Notes under the pieces: model-generated | What the model saw: only the letters and a program-made list of their open reading frames with translations | The model's database searches: none | What the model was told of the DNA's origin: nothing | Position numbers and translations under genes: made by a program | NCBI GenBank assembly: GCA_030848545.1 | Contig: JAVDCA010000013.1 | Span: 1 to 64,000, forward strand | From: Astrobacterium formosum | GTDB taxonomy: Bacteria > Pseudomonadota > Alphaproteobacteria > Rhizobiales > Xanthobacteraceae | DNA: 64,000 nucleotides | Direction: 5' to 3' | In this document: in pieces, positions 30,193 through 39,700 of the stretch | Position numbering within the stretch: position 1 is the first letter of the stretch | Layout: each line of letters starts with the position of its first letter

Positions 30193-30502
30193 ATCGGGGG
30201 TGGGGCCGCCGGGCTGCCGCTGGTCGGAAGACAGGCGCGGCGGTTGGTCCGCCTTAGCGTATCGCGCTGAGCTCGGTGAGCAGCGTTCACGGACGACCGC
30301 GGGGATTCACGAAATGAATCAATCCTAGACAGCGAGTCGGCGCTGCGCCCATAGGTGTCATGGTCCGGGGGCCAAAGGGATTCTTGCCGGCCCGCTCTGC
30401 AGGCCGACAACGGAGCGCGACACAATGCGTAAGCCGGCGCCTCGAAGCGACCTTCGATGCGAGCCGTATGCCTGCAAATGATTTTTAAGCGTCGCCGCGG
30501 GC
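30193..30502. other. Intergenic region upstream of the LysR gene
   Basis: About 310 bases between the LysR start and the end of the monooxygenase-like gene. Short frames present on both strands do not look coding; I see no RNA or clear hairpin. The LysR promoter should be at its left end. Confidence 0.4.
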
Positions 30503-30805
30503 TCAGAAGCCGTCCATCGCCTCGTGCACGTGTTCGACATTTGGCGCCGCCGCAAAGCAGTGGCCGACGAGCTTGCGCCATTCCTGGAAATCGTTCGATT
30601 CGCGGAAATCGACGGTGTGGTGCTCCAGCGTCGCCCAGCGCACGAACAGGCGATAATGGGCCGGATTCTCCACCGAGCGCAGGAGCTTCATGGAGGTGCA
30701 GCCCTTGGCACGGCGGAACAGCGGTACCGCCTTGCGGGCGCCTTCTTCGAACTCCTGCTCCATTCCGGGCTTGATTTCGAACTGCGCGACTTCAAGAACG
30801 ACCAT
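30503..30805 (-). CDS. Antibiotic biosynthesis monooxygenase (ABM) domain protein
   Basis: A 100-aa single-domain protein of the dimeric alpha+beta barrel ABM family. The family pattern is visible as VAQFEIKPGMEQEFEEG, a middle GCTSMKLLRSVENPAHYRLF style segment, and the terminal RWATLEHHTVDFR with F-x-x-W. Members range from quinol oxygenases to heme-degrading enzymes; the present sequence lacks a diagnostic context. Between it and the SDR operon upstream lies a decayed copy of the rpmB 3' region. Confidence 0.85.
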   Translation of the reverse strand: MVVLEVAQFEIKPGMEQEFEEGARKAVPLFRRAKGCTSMKLLRSVENPAHYRLFVRWATLEHHTVDFRESNDFQEWRKLVGHCFAAAPNVEHVHEAMDGF

Positions 30806-30961
30806 GGCTGAACCTGTATTTGGGTGGGAGAGCGGACAAATAGGGCCCGGAAGGGGCAGTTATTATCGGACGAAGCCGGCCGAATGTCGATTGTGAACGC
30901 CCATATGCGCCGGGAAGACTGCCATGTCGCCGCTCTGTACATTCCCTATCTCCCTCGCACC

Positions 30962-31082
30962 GGCGCGCCCATGTGAAAGCGCGGCGGGTAACCCAACGCG
31001 TCGAAACAGATTGCGACTGTCGGTTTCGAGGAGACCCCATCTCGCCGCGGTAGCCGGACTGGCGAGCCTCTTCTGCACCTGG
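30962..31082 (-). pseudogene. Decayed copy of the rpmB 3' end and terminator
   Basis: These 121 bases align almost without gaps to 34597-34716: shared blocks include GCGCCCATG-like, AAAGCGCGGCGG, GCGACT, CGGTTTCGAGGAG and CTTCTGCACCT. This corresponds to the last 14 or so codons of rpmB plus 75 bases behind it, in the same orientation. Identity is about three quarters by eye. The stem of the terminator is still mostly paired (CGCG..GGG/CCC..CGCG) with one mismatch, so it could end the SDR transcript. The remaining gap 30806-31180 shows nothing else. Confidence 0.65.
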
Positions 31083-31180
31083 GGCGGCAAGCCGGGCGTG
31101 TGATGGTGTGACGACCGTCGCCCTGACAAGGGGCAGCATCGAGGCGGCCGGCACGGATCGGATTCAATCAGCGGTTTACG

Positions 31181-31924
31181 TCAGTGTGCGCTGAGCAGCT
31201 CGACGGCCTGCTCGAAATGTCCGTCCCGCTCGGCCCAACGGAGGAATTCCACCCGGTTCACCAGGATCTCCTTGGGGGTCGGCCGGCGCAGGAACAGCGT
31301 CATGACCTCGCCGATGAAGGCGTTGAGGGGCATGTACCCGTCGCGTGTCGATTGTCCGGGCGTGAGTTCGGTTTGGACCGCGGGCGGTACGAGTTCGATG
31401 ACTTCGACGCTGCCCTTGAGCTGATCGCGCAGCGACACCGTGTAGGAGTGAAGTGCCGCCTTGGTGGCGTTGTAGGTCGGTGTGTGGCAGAGCGGCACGA
31501 AAGCCAATCCGGACGTCACATTGACGATCGCGGCGTCGGGCTGCGTTCGAAGCTGGTCGACGAGAGCGTTGATGAGTCGGATCGGACCCAACAGATTGGT
31601 GACGATCGTGTCTTCGGCTTTGCCGAGCTCCCGTGACCTGGTGAGATCCTCGCGGTGCATGATGCCGGCATTGTTGATCAGCACGTTGAGCGATGGAAAC
31701 TCAGCAATGACGCGGCCGGCAAATGCCCGGACCGCCTCCGGCGCCTCGATATCGACCGGCATCGCATGCATGCCGGTGCGGCCGTCGATCGTGTCCTGCA
31801 GTGCCGGCAGGCGTCTGCCTGCGACGATCACGGTGTTGCCGAGATCGTTGAACCGGCGCGCCAACTCCCGGCCGATACCGGAGCCGCCGCCGGTGATGAG
31901 AATGGTGTTGCCCGCTGTCTTCAT
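31181..31924 (-). CDS. Short-chain dehydrogenase (DltE-like SDR)
   Basis: A 247-aa classical SDR. The start at 31924 gives MKTAGNTILITGGGSGIGRELARRF with the TGxxxGIG nucleotide-binding motif at residues 11-17; NNAG appears as LINNAGIMHRED, and the catalytic Tyr-Lys as YNATKAAL. The tail (FLRRPTPKEILVNRVEFLRWAE) is typical of the DltE-like branch. It is 28 bases downstream of the Tat-SDR gene and likely cotranscribed. Substrate unknown. Confidence 0.9.
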   Translation of the reverse strand: MKTAGNTILITGGGSGIGRELARRFNDLGNTVIVAGRRLPALQDTIDGRTGMHAMPVDIEAPEAVRAFAGRVIAEFPSLNVLINNAGIMHREDLTRSRELGKAEDTIVTNLLGPIRLINALVDQLRTQPDAAIVNVTSGLAFVPLCHTPTYNATKAALHSYTVSLRDQLKGSVEVIELVPPAVQTELTPGQSTRDGYMPLNAFIGEVMTLFLRRPTPKEILVNRVEFLRWAERDGHFEQAVELLSAH

Positions 31925-31952
31925 TGTCCGTGCCCTCCACTGCTCAGTGTGG

Positions 31953-32792
31953 TCAGACGATGCCGCCATTGGCGAACACCGTCTGGCCGTTGATCCAGGC
32001 GCCGTCGCCGGCGCACAGCGCCGCGATGACGTCGGCGATGTCGGTCGGCTCGCCGAGTCGCTTGTGGGGCGTTCGCTCGGCGAAGCCGGCGATCTGCTGC
32101 GACGTCTTTCCGTCGGTGAACAGCGTGGTGTTCACGAGTCCCGGCGCGATGGCATTCACCGAGATCATGCGGCCCGCGAGCTCCTTGGCGAGGATGTTGG
32201 CGAACAGCTCCTGCGCGGCTTTGGTCGCCGCATAGGCTCCGTAGGTCGGCGAGCGCAACTGCGTGATGCTCGACGAGAGCGCAATGATCCGGCCGCCGTC
32301 GCGCACGCGTCGCGCCGCCTCGCGCAACACGAAGAAGCTGCCCTTCTGGTTGACATCGACCATCCGGGCGAAGTCGGCATCGGTCATGTCGCGGAACGGC
32401 GACAGCCGCATGATGCCGGCATTGCTGACGACGATGTCGACGCCGCCGAATGCGCGTTCGTTGGCCTCGAACAGGCGCCGGACCGCGCTCGGATCGCTGA
32501 CGTCCGCCTGCAGCCAGATGGCGCGACCACCGGCGGCCTCGATGTCGCGAACGACGCCGGCGGCGAGGTCGCGGTTCTTCTCGCAGTTGACGGTCACCGC
32601 GTAGCCGTCGCGCGCCAGCCGCCTGGCCGTCGCCGCGCCGATGCCGCGAGACGATCCCGTCACCAGTGCGACTTTGCCGTTCGATCTCGGAGCGGCCGTC
32701 TGCGCCCTTGCGGATCCCACGGCGTATGCGGCGGATGTGATCGCGGCGGCCGCCAGGACGGTGCGTCGCGGGAATTCGTCGGTTCCAGACAT
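31953..32792 (-). CDS. Short-chain dehydrogenase with twin-arginine leader
   Basis: A 279-aa SDR. The first 31 residues read as a Tat-type leader: a polar start, PRRTVLAAAA, a mildly hydrophobic stretch and an Ala-x-Ala end (GSARAQ). The Rossmann domain follows with VALVTGSSRGIG, SNAGIM in the NNAG position (first Asn replaced by Ser), the Ser in ALSSSITQL, the Tyr-x3-Lys in YGAYAATKAA and PGLVNT. If exported, it would act in the periplasm with a pre-bound cofactor; if the leader is not used it is cytosolic. It is divergent from the AraC-type gene, with 169 bases between, which probably controls it. Confidence 0.88.
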   Translation of the reverse strand: MSGTDEFPRRTVLAAAAITSAAYAVGSARAQTAAPRSNGKVALVTGSSRGIGAATARRLARDGYAVTVNCEKNRDLAAGVVRDIEAAGGRAIWLQADVSDPSAVRRLFEANERAFGGVDIVVSNAGIMRLSPFRDMTDADFARMVDVNQKGSFFVLREAARRVRDGGRIIALSSSITQLRSPTYGAYAATKAAQELFANILAKELAGRMISVNAIAPGLVNTTLFTDGKTSQQIAGFAERTPHKRLGEPTDIADVIAALCAGDGAWINGQTVFANGGIV

Positions 32793-32961
32793 CGCGTGCT
32801 CCTTTTACGTTTGCACGACCGTATCGGTCTGCACACTTCGTACCCGTGTGTGCGCACGACGGTCTTGCCGGGAGCTCCACGAAACTTGCCCATTCCTGCA
32901 GGTCCGCTGTTCTTGGCCGGAAGCCGTGCTAGGCTGGGGCCGAAACTGGAGGACCCGCCGC

Positions 32962-33930
32962 ATGCAGACGCTCAAAGAGGCCGTGCAGGCCTATGCGGAC
33001 CGCCACGCCAACAGCGACGGTCTGGCGCTGACGCCGATCCCCGGGCTGCGCATGATGTGCGTGCGTTCGCCGCGCGCGAATCTGCATTCGATCTATCGGC
33101 CGCTGATCTGCATGGTCCTGCAGGGGGCCAAGCACATGACGGTGGGAACGCACGCGCGGATCTTTGCCGCCGGCGAGTCGGTCATCGTCAGCGCCGACAT
33201 GCCGGTGGTGGGAAGGATCGTGCAGGCGAACCGCGACGAACCGTATCTAGCCGTCGCCGTCGAAATCGAGATGACGGTCTTGCGTGAGTTGGGTTCTCAA
33301 ATGGGCACTGCGCGCGCGCCGCTTCCGGCCGGCACGCGGTCCGTTTTCGCCGTCGATACCGATGCCGAGATCCTGGATTGTGCGTCGCGGCTGATGCGCC
33401 TGCTGGAACGTCCCGATGCGGTGCCGCTCCTGCGTCCCGGCATCATGCGTGAGCTGTATTACTGGCTGTTGTCGGGAAAGCACGGCGCTGCCTTGTCGGC
33501 GCTGGCGCTTCCCGACAGCTATGCGAGCCAAATTGCCAAGGCGGTCGTCATTCTCAGAGACGAGTATCGCTCGCGTGTGCCCGTCGAACGGCTGGCCGCT
33601 GCCGCGGCCATGAGCCTGACCGCGTTCCACAAGCGTTTCAAGGAACTGACGAGCCTCACTCCGGTGCAATACCAGAAGCGGTTACGCCTCATCGAAGCGC
33701 GTCGTATCATGCTCGACGAAGGTTTGTCGGCGACCGCGGCCGCTTTCGAAGTCGGGTATGAGAGCGTCTCCCAGTTCACCAGGGAATACGGCCGGATGTT
33801 CCAGGTCCCGCCGAAGCGGGATGCACGTCGGGCCCGCACGCGATTGAACGCGCCCCGGGCCGCATCGGATGGCGAAAGCCGCCCGACCCTCGCCTGGCAG
33901 TCCGCCGATACTTGCGAATCCAGAGCGTGA
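32962..33930 (+). CDS. AraC-type regulator with AraC_N domain
   Basis: A 322-aa regulator. The N-terminal AraC_N-type domain (about 15-190, with ICMVLQGAKHMTVG and VEIEMTVL) is followed by two helix-turn-helix motifs: VERLAAAAAMSLTAFHKRFK around 215 and the AAFEVGYESVSQFTREYGRMF block near the C-terminus. An Arg/Ala-rich tail of about 35 residues ends the protein. The start at 32962 is preceded by GGAGG; upstream in-frame codons are not supported. The divergent SDR pair is the likely target. Confidence 0.93.
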   Translation: MQTLKEAVQAYADRHANSDGLALTPIPGLRMMCVRSPRANLHSIYRPLICMVLQGAKHMTVGTHARIFAAGESVIVSADMPVVGRIVQANRDEPYLAVAVEIEMTVLRELGSQMGTARAPLPAGTRSVFAVDTDAEILDCASRLMRLLERPDAVPLLRPGIMRELYYWLLSGKHGAALSALALPDSYASQIAKAVVILRDEYRSRVPVERLAAAAAMSLTAFHKRFKELTSLTPVQYQKRLRLIEARRIMLDEGLSATAAAFEVGYESVSQFTREYGRMFQVPPKRDARRARTRLNAPRAASDGESRPTLAWQSADTCESRA

Positions 33931-33972
33931 CCCGATTCGATACGATCGGGTTGCGCTGCGGTCCAGGCGGGC

Positions 33973-34020
33973 GGTGGCGACGGATGGTGGCGACGGATGG
34001 TGGCGATGGATGGTGGAACG
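33973..34020. repeat. 13-bp tandem repeat
   Basis: GGTGGCGACGGAT twice, GGTGGCGATGGAT once and a partial fourth copy, in the gap between the AraC-type gene and a small opposing gene. Confidence 0.85.
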
Positions 34021-34086
34021 AGGGCGAACGGATGCGGGTCCATCGAGTGCCGGGGATGACCCCCCGGCACTCGCGGCGACCGGCCG

Positions 34087-34341
34087 TCAGTTCGAGACGC
34101 GATCGCGATGCAACTGCTGGCGAATACGCACATCCGGATCGACGCCGTCTTCGGACGGCGTCGCCATCGCATAGAAGCCGGATTTTTCGATGGAAGCGAA
34201 ACGCCGAAGGCCGATCGGCGCGCTCGTATCGACGGAGGACCGGGTTCCGGCAGCCTGGCCGGGGGCACACAGCGGCATGGCCGTAGCCACGGCACTTGTG
34301 AGTATCAAAGACGAAACAGCGAGTGCAGCGAGGGTTTTCAT
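34087..34341 (-). CDS. Small secreted hypothetical protein
   Basis: An 84-aa protein starting MKTLAALAVSSLILTSAVATA, a clear signal peptide with likely cleavage near residue 21, leaving a mature chain of about 60 residues with one Cys and a C-terminal DPDVRIRQQLHRDR segment. The ATG at 34341 is preceded by AAGGAATCC, a fair ribosome site. I do not recognise a family. Convergent arrangement with the AraC-type gene; no obvious operon partner. Confidence 0.55.
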   Translation of the reverse strand: MKTLAALAVSSLILTSAVATAMPLCAPGQAAGTRSSVDTSAPIGLRRFASIEKSGFYAMATPSEDGVDPDVRIRQQLHRDRVSN

Positions 34342-34608
34342 GCTCGGATTCCTTCGTGTCCTGGTGCCGGGGATCGGCGCCTTCGACCTCATCGGTCTGA
34401 AGCATGTCGTACCGGTCGTCCGGGAACGGGTCTTGCCGAGCACTCCGCAGTACTTGCCCGATCCTGCGGGCCTGTTGACGACGTCGAGGAAAGCATCGGT
34501 GAGGCGGCGCTCGGGCGTGCCGCGATAAAAAACCGAGGATGGCTCGCTTGGAGAGAGGGCGCAGAAAGTGCCGAGACCAATCCGCTGCCTGTCGGATGCG
34601 CACCCATG
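34342..34608. other. Intergenic region between the small secreted protein and rpmB
   Basis: About 270 bases before the rpmB terminator that should hold the promoter of the small leftward gene. Open frames here are not coding by appearance. Confidence 0.35.
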
Positions 34609-34636
34609 CAAAAGCGCGGCGGCAAGCCCACCGCGC
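34609..34636 (-). terminator. Rho-independent terminator of rpmB
   Basis: On the minus strand GCGCGGTGG, a 5-base loop GCTTG and CCGCCGCGC form a 9-bp stem (one G-U pair) followed by TTTT. It begins 35 bases after the rpmB stop. Confidence 0.85.
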
Positions 34637-34670
34637 CGAAGCAAACCGCGACTAACGGTTTCGAGGAGGC

Positions 34671-34973
34671 TCAGCCCGCCGCAGCAACGGGAGCAGCAAG
34701 CTTCTTCTGCACCTGACGCTTGAGGTCGAGCGCGCGATCGGACAGCTCCTCGGCCCGCGCCTTGACCAGATAGGCGTCGAGGCCGCCACGGTGGTCGACC
34801 GACTTGAGCGCGTTCGCCGAAATGCGCAGCCGCACCGAACGGCCGAGCGCGTCGGAGATCAGCGTCACATTGAGCAGGTTGGGCAGGAAACGCCGCTTGG
34901 TCTTGATATTGGAATGGCTGACCTTATGGCCGGTCTGGGCCGACTTGCCGGTCAGTTCGCAACGCCGCGACAT
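34671..34973 (-). CDS. rpmB: 50S ribosomal protein L28
   Basis: A 100-aa ribosomal protein of the large subunit. It starts [21 protein letters not shown] and contains [10 protein letters not shown] and [21 protein letters not shown], the typical alphaproteobacterial L28 with a C-terminal extension ending in an Ala-rich tail. A single zinc-type Cys remains at residue 5. The gene stands alone with its own terminator; its 3' end has a decayed copy at 30962-31082. Confidence 0.98.
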   Translation of the reverse strand: MSRRCELTGKSAQTGHKVSHSNIKTKRRFLPNLLNVTLISDALGRSVRLRISANALKSVDHRGGLDAYLVKARAEELSDRALDLKRQVQKKLAAPVAAAG

Positions 34974-35290
34974 GGGAAAACCTCAACCTCTCGTGCCGCC
35001 GGCCATAGGGCGCGCAACGGACAACCCAGGGAATTTTTGGACCGCGGACCTATAGAGACCCTCTGCAGGGGCGTCAAGGGAGGCGTCGCCCGACAGGCGG
35101 GCAAGGGAAGTTCCCGGAAAGTGCTGCGGATTTGAATACCTTTGCTTGCGGCCGTGGCGAGCGATAGGCGTCTTCGGCAGGGCCGGACCACATAAAGGAC
35201 GCATTCCCCATCGACAGAGTCGGGTCTTGCGCCATCGGAACACCCGCTCGACACTCCGCGAAGCTCGCCGGCCTGCCAGGAAGGACTTCC
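34974..35290. other. Intergenic region between rpmB and the DUF3108 gene
   Basis: About 317 bases separating divergent genes, so both promoters are expected here. I see no additional gene or RNA structure. Confidence 0.4.
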
Positions 35291-36154
35291 GTGCTGACCA
35301 GCCATCGTTCCGTATTTCTGGCTTGCCGCGCCGTTGTCCTGATGACGGCCGCCACGGCGGTGTGGGGCGGGGCGGCGGTGGCGGAAGGCAAGCTCGAAGC
35401 CCGCTATACGGTGACGCTCGCCGGCGTGCCGATCGGCAAGGGTGCGTGGGTGATCGACGTCTCCGACGGCCAGTACACCGCGGCCGCGAGCGGCATGACC
35501 ACCGGCCTCCTGCGGGTTTTTGCCTCCGGCCAGGGTTCGAGCGCCTCGCGCGGGCAGATCAACGGCACCGGCCAGCTGGCTCCGACGACCTATGCGTCCT
35601 CGATCACTTCGGGCAAATGGTCCGAGGAGATGCGCATCACGCTCGCCAACGGCAACGTCAAGGAAGTCTCCATCGATCCGCCGGTGACGCCCCATCCCGA
35701 GCGCGTCCCCGTCACCGACGCCCACCGCAAGGGCGTGAGCGATCCCATGTCGGCCGCGCTCGTCGCCATGCCGGGCAACGGCAGTCCGGTGTCGGCGCAG
35801 GCGTGCAACCGGCGCGCGGCGGTCTTCGACGGCCGCATGCGCTACGACCTCAAAATGGCGTTCAAGCGCATGGAGGTGGTCAAGGCCGACAGGGGCTATG
35901 AGGGCGAAACCGTGGTGTGCGCTCTCTATTTCACGCCCCTGGCGGGTTACATCCCGAACCGTCCGGCGATCAAATATCTGATCGAGCAGCGCGACATGGA
36001 GGTCTGGTTTGCACCGGTCGCCGGCACACGGCTCCTGGTGCCATTCCGCGTCAGCATTCCGACGCCGCTTGGTGTCGGCGTCCTGCAGGCCACCCAGTTC
36101 ATGACGGGGGCGCAACCCCCGCGCGCAACGCCGACCAGTGTTCGCGTGCGCTAG
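35291..36154 (+). CDS. DUF3108 domain secreted protein
   Basis: A 287-aa exported protein. The signal peptide covers about residues 1-33 (AVVLMTAATAVWGGAAVAE), followed by a DUF3108-type beta-rich domain beginning GKLEARYTVTLAGVPIGKG and containing FDGRMRYDL and VCALYFTPLAGY. Proteins of this family are periplasmic or outer-surface, function unknown. The gene is divergent from rpmB, an arrangement common in rhizobia. Confidence 0.85.
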   Translation: MLTSHRSVFLACRAVVLMTAATAVWGGAAVAEGKLEARYTVTLAGVPIGKGAWVIDVSDGQYTAAASGMTTGLLRVFASGQGSSASRGQINGTGQLAPTTYASSITSGKWSEEMRITLANGNVKEVSIDPPVTPHPERVPVTDAHRKGVSDPMSAALVAMPGNGSPVSAQACNRRAAVFDGRMRYDLKMAFKRMEVVKADRGYEGETVVCALYFTPLAGYIPNRPAIKYLIEQRDMEVWFAPVAGTRLLVPFRVSIPTPLGVGVLQATQFMTGAQPPRATPTSVRVR

Positions 36155-36719
36155 GCTCCGGTTAACCTCGTGGAGCTCGGGCGCAGGTCATGTCGACGGC
36201 CCTGCTGCACATCTGGGGTGTCTGGCTGACCGCGCCCCCGACATGTTGAGGGAACGAATCCCGACAACTTCCGAGTCAGCGATTCGGCCGTGATTTGTTC
36301 CAGACTCGTTCCATCGCTTAACGCCGGGCCCCGGAATCGGGCTGCGGCGTCACATTTCGAGACATTCGGCCACCGGTGATCCCAAGGAGGGGCTGTGGGG
36401 AGGTTGTCGGCGCCTTCTGGGGAAGGGAGCGCCACCGTGGCGAAGACCGGAATGTGCGACCATCGGCAGTCACGTCCTGCCTCGCACCGCCGGCCGGTTT
36501 GGTTTAAGGAAGGGTCCAGGCGGGCGGGCGTGGATCGTTCACGCTTCTCGCATGCGCGGCCCCGGTCGCGAAAGGCGGACGCGCATGGCGAAATGTTCTA
36601 GGCAATGCCCTACAGGTGCCCGCACCGGCGGCACCCGCCTGCCGCCGTCGATGCCCAGGGCCGCTGCCCGCCGCAGTGTTCGGCTGACCCGTCACGCCAG
36701 CGTCTGATCCGGATTCCTC
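36155..36719. other. 565-bp intergenic region before the SUV3-like helicase
   Basis: No convincing gene. A 68-codon frame at 36395-36601 is rich in Arg/Ser and looks like chance. A few GC-rich inverted repeats occur, but none is followed by a T-run. The helicase promoter is expected toward its right end. Confidence 0.35.
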
Positions 36720-39700
36720 ATGTCGATTTCGTTGTCCAATTCGAACTCCCGCGGCGGTGCCGCTTTGCGCGGCCACGGCGTCACGGCCGTGCTCGGCCCC
36801 ACCAACACCGGCAAGACCCACCTCGCCATCGAGCGCATGCTGGCGCACTCGTCGGGCATGATCGGGCTGCCGCTGCGGCTGCTTGCCCGCGAGGTCTACA
36901 ACAAGGTGGCCGACCGCATCGGCGCCGACAATGTCGCGCTGATCACCGGCGAGGAGAAGATCAAGCCGGCAAACCCGCGCTTCTGGGTGTCCACCGTCGA
37001 AGCAATGCCGCGCGACCTTGACGTCGCCTTCGTGGCCGTCGACGAAGTCCAGCTCGGCGCCGATCTCGATCGCGGCCACGTCTTCACCGACCGCATGCTC
37101 AACTGCCGCGGCCGCGAGGAGACGCTGGTTCTCGGCGCCGCCACCATCCGCGGCATGATCGACAAGATCCTGCCGGGCGCCAATGTGGTTTCGCGGCCGC
37201 GCCTGTCGCAATTGACCTTCGCGGGCGAGAAGAAGCTCACCCGCCAGCCGCGCCGCACTGCGATCGTCGCCTTCTCGGCCGACGAGGTCTACGCCATCGC
37301 GGAACTGATCCGCCGCCAGCGCGGCGGCGCCGCCGTCGTGCTCGGTGGGCTGTCGCCGCGCACCCGGAACGCCCAGGTGGCACTCTACCAGAACGGCGAC
37401 GTCGACTATCTGGTCGCCACCGACGCCATCGGCATGGGGCTCAATCTCGACGTCGACCACGTCGCCTTCGCGTCCGACCGCAAGTTCGACGGGTTCCAGT
37501 TTCGCCGCCTCAACCCGGCCGAGTTCGGCCAGATCGCCGGCCGCGCCGGTCGCCACACCAGAGACGGGACCTTCGGCACCACCGGCCGCTGTCCGGCCTT
37601 CGAGCCCGAACTGGTGCAGGCCCTGGAAAGCCACAACTTCGAACCCGTCAGAGTGCTGCAGTGGCGCAACAGCGATCTCGACTTCGCCTCGCTCGGCGCG
37701 CTCGCGGCCTCGCTGGCGGTAGTCCCGACCCAGGTCGGGCTGACGCGGGCGCCGTTCGCCGAGGACATTCTCGTGCTTGAGCATGCCTCCCGCGACGAGG
37801 ACGTGCGCGGCATGGCGACTTCGCGCGAATGGGTGCAGAAGCTGTGGGACGTCTGCCAGATTCCCGACTATCGCAAGATCTCGCCCGCCGCCCACGCGGA
37901 ACTCGTGGTCACCCTCTATGGTTTTCTGCGCCGTGAGGGTACAATTCCCGACGACTGGTTTGCGCGCCAGGTCGCGCAGGCCGATCACAATGAGGGCGAC
38001 ATCGACACGCTGTCGCAGCGCATCGCCCATATCAGGACCTGGACCTTTGCCGCGAACCGTCCGGACTGGCTCAAAGACCCCGACCATTGGCAAGGCGTCA
38101 CCCGTGCCGTCGAGGACAAGTTGTCGGACGCGCTGCACGAGCGATTGGCGGAACGCTTCGTCGATCGCCGTACCAGTGTATTGATGCGGCGCCTGCGAGA
38201 GAACGCGATGCTGGACACCGAAATCACCAAGACCGGCGAAGTCGTCGTCGAAGGCCACCCCATCGGACGCCTTGATGGCTTCCGTTTCGCGCCCGACGCG
38301 ACCGCCGGCGGCTCCGATGCCAAGGCGCTCTCCGCCGCCGCCCAGAAAGCGCTCGCCGGCGAAATCGAGAATCGCGCCGCGCGCCTCGCCCATGCCCCGG
38401 ATTCCCAGTTCGTGCTCGCCTCCGGCGGCACGCTGCGCTGGATGGGCGAGGTGGTCGCCAAGATCACCGCCGGTGACAATGTGCTGCGTCCGCGCGTGCG
38501 CATCCTCGCCGACGAGCACCTGACCGGCGCCACCCAGGAGAGCGTGCAGACCCGCCTCGACCTGTGGACCCGCACCCATATCGAGCGCCTGCTGTCCCCC
38601 TTGTTCGTACTCGGCGCGGCGGAAGACATCACCGGGCTCGCCCGCGGCATCGCGTTCCAGATCGTCGAGGCGCTCGGCGTTCTGGAGCGTTCGAAGGTCG
38701 CCGAGGACGTCAAGACCCTCGATCAGGCGGCGCGCGCCAACCTGCGCAAGCACGGGGTGCGCTTTGGCGCGTTCCATATCTACGTGCCGTCGCTCCTCAA
38801 ACCGGCGCCGCGCTCGCTTGCTGCCGAACTGTGGGCCCTCAAGCACGGCGGCCTGGAGGTCAAGGGGCTCGATGACCTGCAGCGGCTGGCCTCGTCGGGG
38901 CGCACTTCGTTCCCGGCCGACAAGGAAATTTCCCGCGCGCTCTACCGCACCATCGGGTATCGGGTGTGCGGCGAACGCGCCGTGCGCGTCGACATCCTGG
39001 AGCGCCTCGCCGATCTGATCCGCCCGGCCCTGGCCTGGCGCGAAGGCGCCTCCGGGCAGAAGCCGCCGGGCGCATTCGACGGCCGCGGATTCGTGGTCAC
39101 CCAGGCGATGACGTCGTTGACGGGATCGTCCGGCGAGGATTTTGCCTCGGTGCTGCGGGCGCTCGGCTATCGCATGGACCGGCGGCCGAAGCCGGCCGAG
39201 CCGGAAGCGGTGCCGCCCGTCGAGGCGGTGGTCGCCGTAACAGTCGAGGAGAGCGCCGGCGAAACCACGGTGGTGGCGGATGCTGACAGCCCGGTGGTCG
39301 CAGAGGCCGCCAACGCCGAGAGCGCGCCGACGGAGCCGGCCGTTATCGAGGAAATGTCGGCCGCGCCCGATGAGCCGCCACCAGCCGGCGTCCCAGACGA
39401 GCCCGCTCCGGCGGTCGAGGTATCTGAACCGGAGCCGGCCGCGATCGAAGTTGAGGTTGTTGCCGCGCCCGTTGACGAGGCACAGGTCGCCGAGATTGCG
39501 CTCGCGGAGCCGCCGGTCGCAGACGCGCCAGCGGCCGAGGCCGTCGCCGGCGAGACGCCGGCCGAGGCGGGCGTGACGGAGCCTGTCGTCGCGGCCGAAG
39601 CCAGCGAAACCGCCGCCGAGCCCGCCGCCGAGCCCGTCATGGCCGAAGAGGCCACCTTCATCGAAGTCTGGCGCCCGGGCTGGTCCGAGGAGCGCCGCCC

